From assembly GCF_900188125.1 (NCBI RefSeq), contig NZ_FZOW01000018.1:39697-103696 (forward strand): DNA of 64,000 nucleotides. Direction: 5' to 3'. Source of the stretch: Rhodococcoides kyotonense. Lineage in GTDB: Bacteria; Actinomycetota; Actinomycetes; Mycobacteriales; Mycobacteriaceae. Positions 61,395 to 64,000 of the stretch are shown one piece after another (positions within the stretch are counted from its first letter, which is position 1; each line of letters begins with the position of its first letter). The position numbers and the translations under genes were made by a program. A model generated the notes under the pieces. It saw only the letters and a program-made list of their open reading frames with translations. It was not told the origin of the DNA and did no database searches.

Positions 61395-62203
61395 CCTGGA
61401 CACCGCCCGGCCCGGCGTGGCTGTTCTGCCCCGCCGACCGACCGGAACGATACTTCAAGGCCGCAGCGCGAGCGGACGTCGTGATTCTCGATCTGGAGGA
61501 TGCCGTCGCGCCGTCGGACAAGGACGCCGCACGGCAGGCACTCGTCGCCACTCCCCTCGATCCGGAGCGAACCGTCGTGCGTGTCAATGCCCACGGGAGT
61601 CGGGACTGGTCGGCGGATCTCGATGCGCTGAACGACACCCCTTACCGGGTGGTCATGTTGCCGAAGTGCGAATCCGCGGAGCAAGTGGCGTCCTTGGCGC
61701 CCCGGGATGTCGTAGTGCTTGTGGAATCGCCGCTCGGCGTGGTGAACGTCGCCGATGCAGTGACGGCCGACAACGCGGTCGGTGCGATGTGGGGCGCCGA
61801 GGATCTCGTCGCGGCGTTGGGCGGCAATTCCAGCAGGTTCGCCGACGGTCGATACCGCGACGTCGCACGACACGTGCGCTCGCACACTCTGCTCGCGGCC
61901 AAGGCTCGTGGCCTGTTCGCGCTCGACTCCGTTTTTCTCGACATCCCGGATCTGGACGGACTTCGCGAGGAGTCGGACGATGCGGTCGCCGTCGGTTTCG
62001 ACGGCAAGGTCGCGATTCATCCGAGTCAGGTGCCGGTGATTCGCGACGCGTACGCACCGAGTCCGGAGGAGGTCGACTGGGCACAACGCCTGCTCGAGGC
62101 CGTCGAGAGCAACCGGGGTGTCTTCACGTTCGAGGGTCGAATGGTCGATGCGCCGGTGATCCAGCAGGCCCACCGGATCGTCGCCCGCATCCGGAATGCG
62201 TGA
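61391..62203 (+). CDS. citE: CitE-like HpcH/HpaI lyase (hydroxyacyl-CoA lyase)
   Basis: A 270-residue TIM-barrel lyase of the citrate-lyase-beta family. ADVVILDLEDAVAPSDKDAAR holds the metal-binding acids, TVVRVNAHGSRDW and YRVVMLPKCES are barrel strands, and MWGAEDLVAALGG the substrate loop. Stand-alone members in mycobacteria (Rv2498c) cleave beta-hydroxyacyl-CoAs such as HMG-CoA or citramalyl-CoA, consistent with finishing leucine degradation here. It ends the five-gene operon. Confidence 0.92.
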   Translation: MTWTPPGPAWLFCPADRPERYFKAAARADVVILDLEDAVAPSDKDAARQALVATPLDPERTVVRVNAHGSRDWSADLDALNDTPYRVVMLPKCESAEQVASLAPRDVVVLVESPLGVVNVADAVTADNAVGAMWGAEDLVAALGGNSSRFADGRYRDVARHVRSHTLLAAKARGLFALDSVFLDIPDLDGLREESDDAVAVGFDGKVAIHPSQVPVIRDAYAPSPEEVDWAQRLLEAVESNRGVFTFEGRMVDAPVIQQAHRIVARIRNA

Positions 62204-62252
62204 AATTTTTCACAACTACTTGGGCTTCCAGCATTAGGAAGACCGACGATCT

Positions 62253-62558
62253 ATGCTCGGTCTTGTGACCAGTGTTCAGCCCCTCGACCGAGCTCTCCTG
62301 TCGTGGCCCGAAAGTGCTGCGTGCAGAGAGTCCGGCGGAGACTTGTTCTTCCCGACCGGAGACGAGTACAGCGCCGCATCGATCGCAGATGCAAAGAGTG
62401 TGTGCCTTCGGTGCCCGGTGTCGAAGGAATGCCTTCGACACGCGCTGTTGAACCGGGAGCAACACGGCATCTGGGGCGGGCTGACCCCATCCGAACGACG
62501 AAGGACCCGGCTGCCTCGCCTGACGCGTCGTCCGATGACGATCAGTGCCAGGGGCTGA
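62253..62558 (+). CDS. WhiB-family iron-sulfur regulator
   Basis: A 101-residue WhiB-like protein. Four cysteines bind a [4Fe-4S] cluster (Cys24 in SAACRES, then Cys51, Cys54 and Cys60 in VCLRCPVSKECLRH). The GIWGG turn (residues 72-76) and the basic C-terminus RRRTRLPRLTRR are also present. Such proteins act with sigma A in redox or stress control. AGGAA precedes the ATG. A MarR-type gene follows directly. Confidence 0.93.
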   Translation: MLGLVTSVQPLDRALLSWPESAACRESGGDLFFPTGDEYSAASIADAKSVCLRCPVSKECLRHALLNREQHGIWGGLTPSERRRTRLPRLTRRPMTISARG

Positions 62559-62559
62559 C

Positions 62560-63018
62560 GTGTACAGCCACGACCTCGCGACCACGACGCAGACCCGAGG
62601 CGCCGTCGAGCTCGACATCGCAGCGACGCTCATCCGCGTCGCCGGCACCGTACGCACCAGACTCGACGAGATTCTGGTGCGATACCGCGTCAGCTGGGCA
62701 GGCTTCGAAGTCCTCGACCTCGTCTGCACGGACGGCCCGAAGACGTACCGGGCACTCGCCCACCACCTGGACCGGCACCGCACGAGCGTGCGCAGCATCG
62801 TCGCCGGTCTCGTCGATTCCGGCTACGTCACACGCACTCTCGGCGCCGCGCGGAGCGACGAATTCGTCGTCGAGCCAACGGAATCCGGGCGTTCGGTGCA
62901 CGACCGCGCCCGACGAGCACTCGACGGATGCGGGTTCGACTTCCTTGCCCTCGACGACCCCGCAGCCATGGTCGATCAGTTACGCGAACTCGACCGTGGC
63001 CTGCGGAGCCGCCGATAG
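62560..63018 (+). CDS. MarR-like winged-helix regulator
   Basis: A 152-residue protein with MarR-type winged helix: VRYRVSWAGFEVLDLVCTDGPKTYRALAHHLDRHRTSVRSIVAGLVDSGYVTRTLGAARSDEFVVEPTESGR. The GTG at 62560 follows AGGGGC and lies directly after the whiB stop. It lacks a recognisable ligand pocket. The two genes are probably cotranscribed. Confidence 0.8.
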   Translation: MYSHDLATTTQTRGAVELDIAATLIRVAGTVRTRLDEILVRYRVSWAGFEVLDLVCTDGPKTYRALAHHLDRHRTSVRSIVAGLVDSGYVTRTLGAARSDEFVVEPTESGRSVHDRARRALDGCGFDFLALDDPAAMVDQLRELDRGLRSRR

Positions 63019-63043
63019 CGGAAGCTGTTGTCGGAGAGGAAGA

Positions 63044-63835
63044 TCAGCCCTGCCAGCCGACCGCCGCGAACGGGGCGTTCGTCGTGACGCGCCCGACGAT
63101 GCCTGCGTGAGCGAAGTCTTTCGCGGTCTGCACGGCGTCACCCACCGACGCACCCTTCGCCAACTCGGCGGTGATGGCGGCAGCGAAGATGCATCCGGCG
63201 CCCGACACTCGTTCGTCGCCGATCTTCGGTGCGCGCAGGACGGTCACCTCGGTACCGTCGAACAGCACGTCGACGGCCTCGTCGCCGGGCAGCCCCGCAC
63301 CACCCTTCACGACGACGTACTTCGGCCCGAGGTCGGCGATGCGGCGCGCAGCCTCGGCCAGATCGTCGACGGTCACGATCGCGTCCATCCCGGACAGCGT
63401 CTGCGCCTCGAACAGGTTCGGTGTGACGACGGTCGCCAACGGCAGGATCTCACTGCGCAGCGCGTTGTCGGTGTCCAGCGCGGCGCCCGGTTCCTGTCCC
63501 TTGCAGATCAGAACGGGATCGACGACGACGTGACGCCAGCTCTGCTTCTTCAGTGACTCTGCAACCGTCGACACCGTCTCCGGTGTTCCGAGCATGCCGA
63601 TCTTGACGACGTCCAGGTCATGCGCCTGCGTCGCGGCCTCGATCTGATCCGCGATGACCGATCCGGTGATCGGAACGAACCGATGCCCCCACTCCGCTTT
63701 CGGGTCGAACGACACGATGCAGGTGATCGTCCCGACGCCGTAGACCCCGAGGCGTTCGAAGGTCTTCAGATCCGCCTGAAGACCAGCTCCACCGGTGGCC
63801 TCCGAGCCAGCAATGACGTACGACAGTGTCGACAT
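63044..63835 (-). CDS. ThiD/PdxK-type pyrimidine or pyridoxine kinase
   Basis: A 263-residue ribokinase-fold kinase. YVIAGSEATGGAGLQADLKTFERLGVYG is the substrate-binding start, HVVVDPVLICKG the central motif and DERVSGAGCIFAAAITAELAKG the anion hole/catalytic base region. The GAGC sequence there resembles the pyridoxine kinases of Gram-positive bacteria more than classical ThiD, so it may phosphorylate pyridoxal, hydroxymethylpyrimidine, or both. GAGGAG precedes the ATG. It is alone on its strand. Confidence 0.87.
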   Translation of the reverse strand: MSTLSYVIAGSEATGGAGLQADLKTFERLGVYGVGTITCIVSFDPKAEWGHRFVPITGSVIADQIEAATQAHDLDVVKIGMLGTPETVSTVAESLKKQSWRHVVVDPVLICKGQEPGAALDTDNALRSEILPLATVVTPNLFEAQTLSGMDAIVTVDDLAEAARRIADLGPKYVVVKGGAGLPGDEAVDVLFDGTEVTVLRAPKIGDERVSGAGCIFAAAITAELAKGASVGDAVQTAKDFAHAGIVGRVTTNAPFAAVGWQG

Positions 63836-63930
63836 TCGTTCCGCTCCTCTACTGCGATGTTCTCGTCAGTATGTCAAGGGCGGGCTTTCGGCGATGATGG
63901 GGCTCCGCCCTCGTGATGCTCCTATGACTG

Positions 63931-64000
63931 TCAAGTAGTGATTTTTCGGGTCAGGAGCTGAAACATTTCGCGGGCGACGGCTCGTTTGAGGCAGCGAATG
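63931..64000 (-). mobile_element. 3' end of an IS110-family transposase gene
   Basis: The minus strand entering from the right edge reads IRCLKRAVAREMFQLLTRKITT and then stops, the usual C-terminus of IS110-family DEDD transposases (RCLKR near the end). Only 23 codons are in view. The element's short right end would follow between about 63840 and 63930; no inverted repeat is expected for this family. The assignment rests on these few residues. Confidence 0.6.

Overview
The window is high-GC, densely packed actinobacterial chromosome. A WhiB-family protein, mycothiol-era DinB enzymes, several GAF-ANTAR regulators, DUF3618 and DUF4235 proteins, and a leucine-degradation operon in the order known from mycobacteria all point to Mycobacteriales, most probably Rhodococcus or a close relative. 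The genus is an inference from gene content. No rRNA, tRNA or CRISPR array was seen.

Layout. 1-7000: a sirtuin cut by the window edge, a DinB-like protein, a secreted ParB-like nuclease, and a run of LacI, LysR and a molybdopterin FdhF/YdeP oxidoreductase. 7087-9270: a sugar dehydrogenase/isomerase operon divergent from the LacI gene, with a readable promoter and operator. 9319-16131: a glycan cluster of two divergent, translationally coupled operons (WcbI-like protein plus two glycosyltransferases on the minus strand; three glycosyltransferases and a GNAT enzyme on the plus strand). 16147-21647: a small conserved protein, glycogen debranching enzyme GlgX, an acyl-CoA dehydrogenase coupled to a TetR/ScbR-like regulator, and Idi.

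21686-29362: a polar amino-acid ABC transporter, a LacI regulator and a divergent catabolic operon (DHDPS-family lyase, FAD amine oxidoreductase, stand-alone allophanate-hydrolase C-terminal domain, hydantoinase). A 16-bp sequence, identical in inverted orientation, sits upstream of both the transporter and the catabolic operon and is the likely LacI operator. The substrate is unknown; this is the best candidate here for an undescribed pathway.

29382-41328: a signalling and stress region with four ANTAR proteins (one a hybrid histidine kinase), NhaA, an unusual 700-bp leader with tandem hairpin repeats, an ArsR regulator divergent from a P-type metal ATPase, and membrane proteins. 41522-46406: KatE catalase, an ankyrin protein, a YihY-holin fusion, DUF3618, DUF4235 and a small acidic protein. 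46459-46693 is a remnant of an Orn/Lys/Arg decarboxylase gene. 46761-54433: cytochrome P450, YbdK-like ligase, epimerase, the NAD-salvage pair PncC-like/NadE, and two flavin quinone reductases. 54438-62203: DapA, then a TetR regulator divergent from the leucine/isovalerate operon (accD1-accA1-acyl-CoA dehydrogenase-MaoC-CitE). 62253-64000: WhiB, a MarR-like regulator, a ThiD/PdxK-type kinase, and the 3' end of an IS110-family transposase at the window edge.
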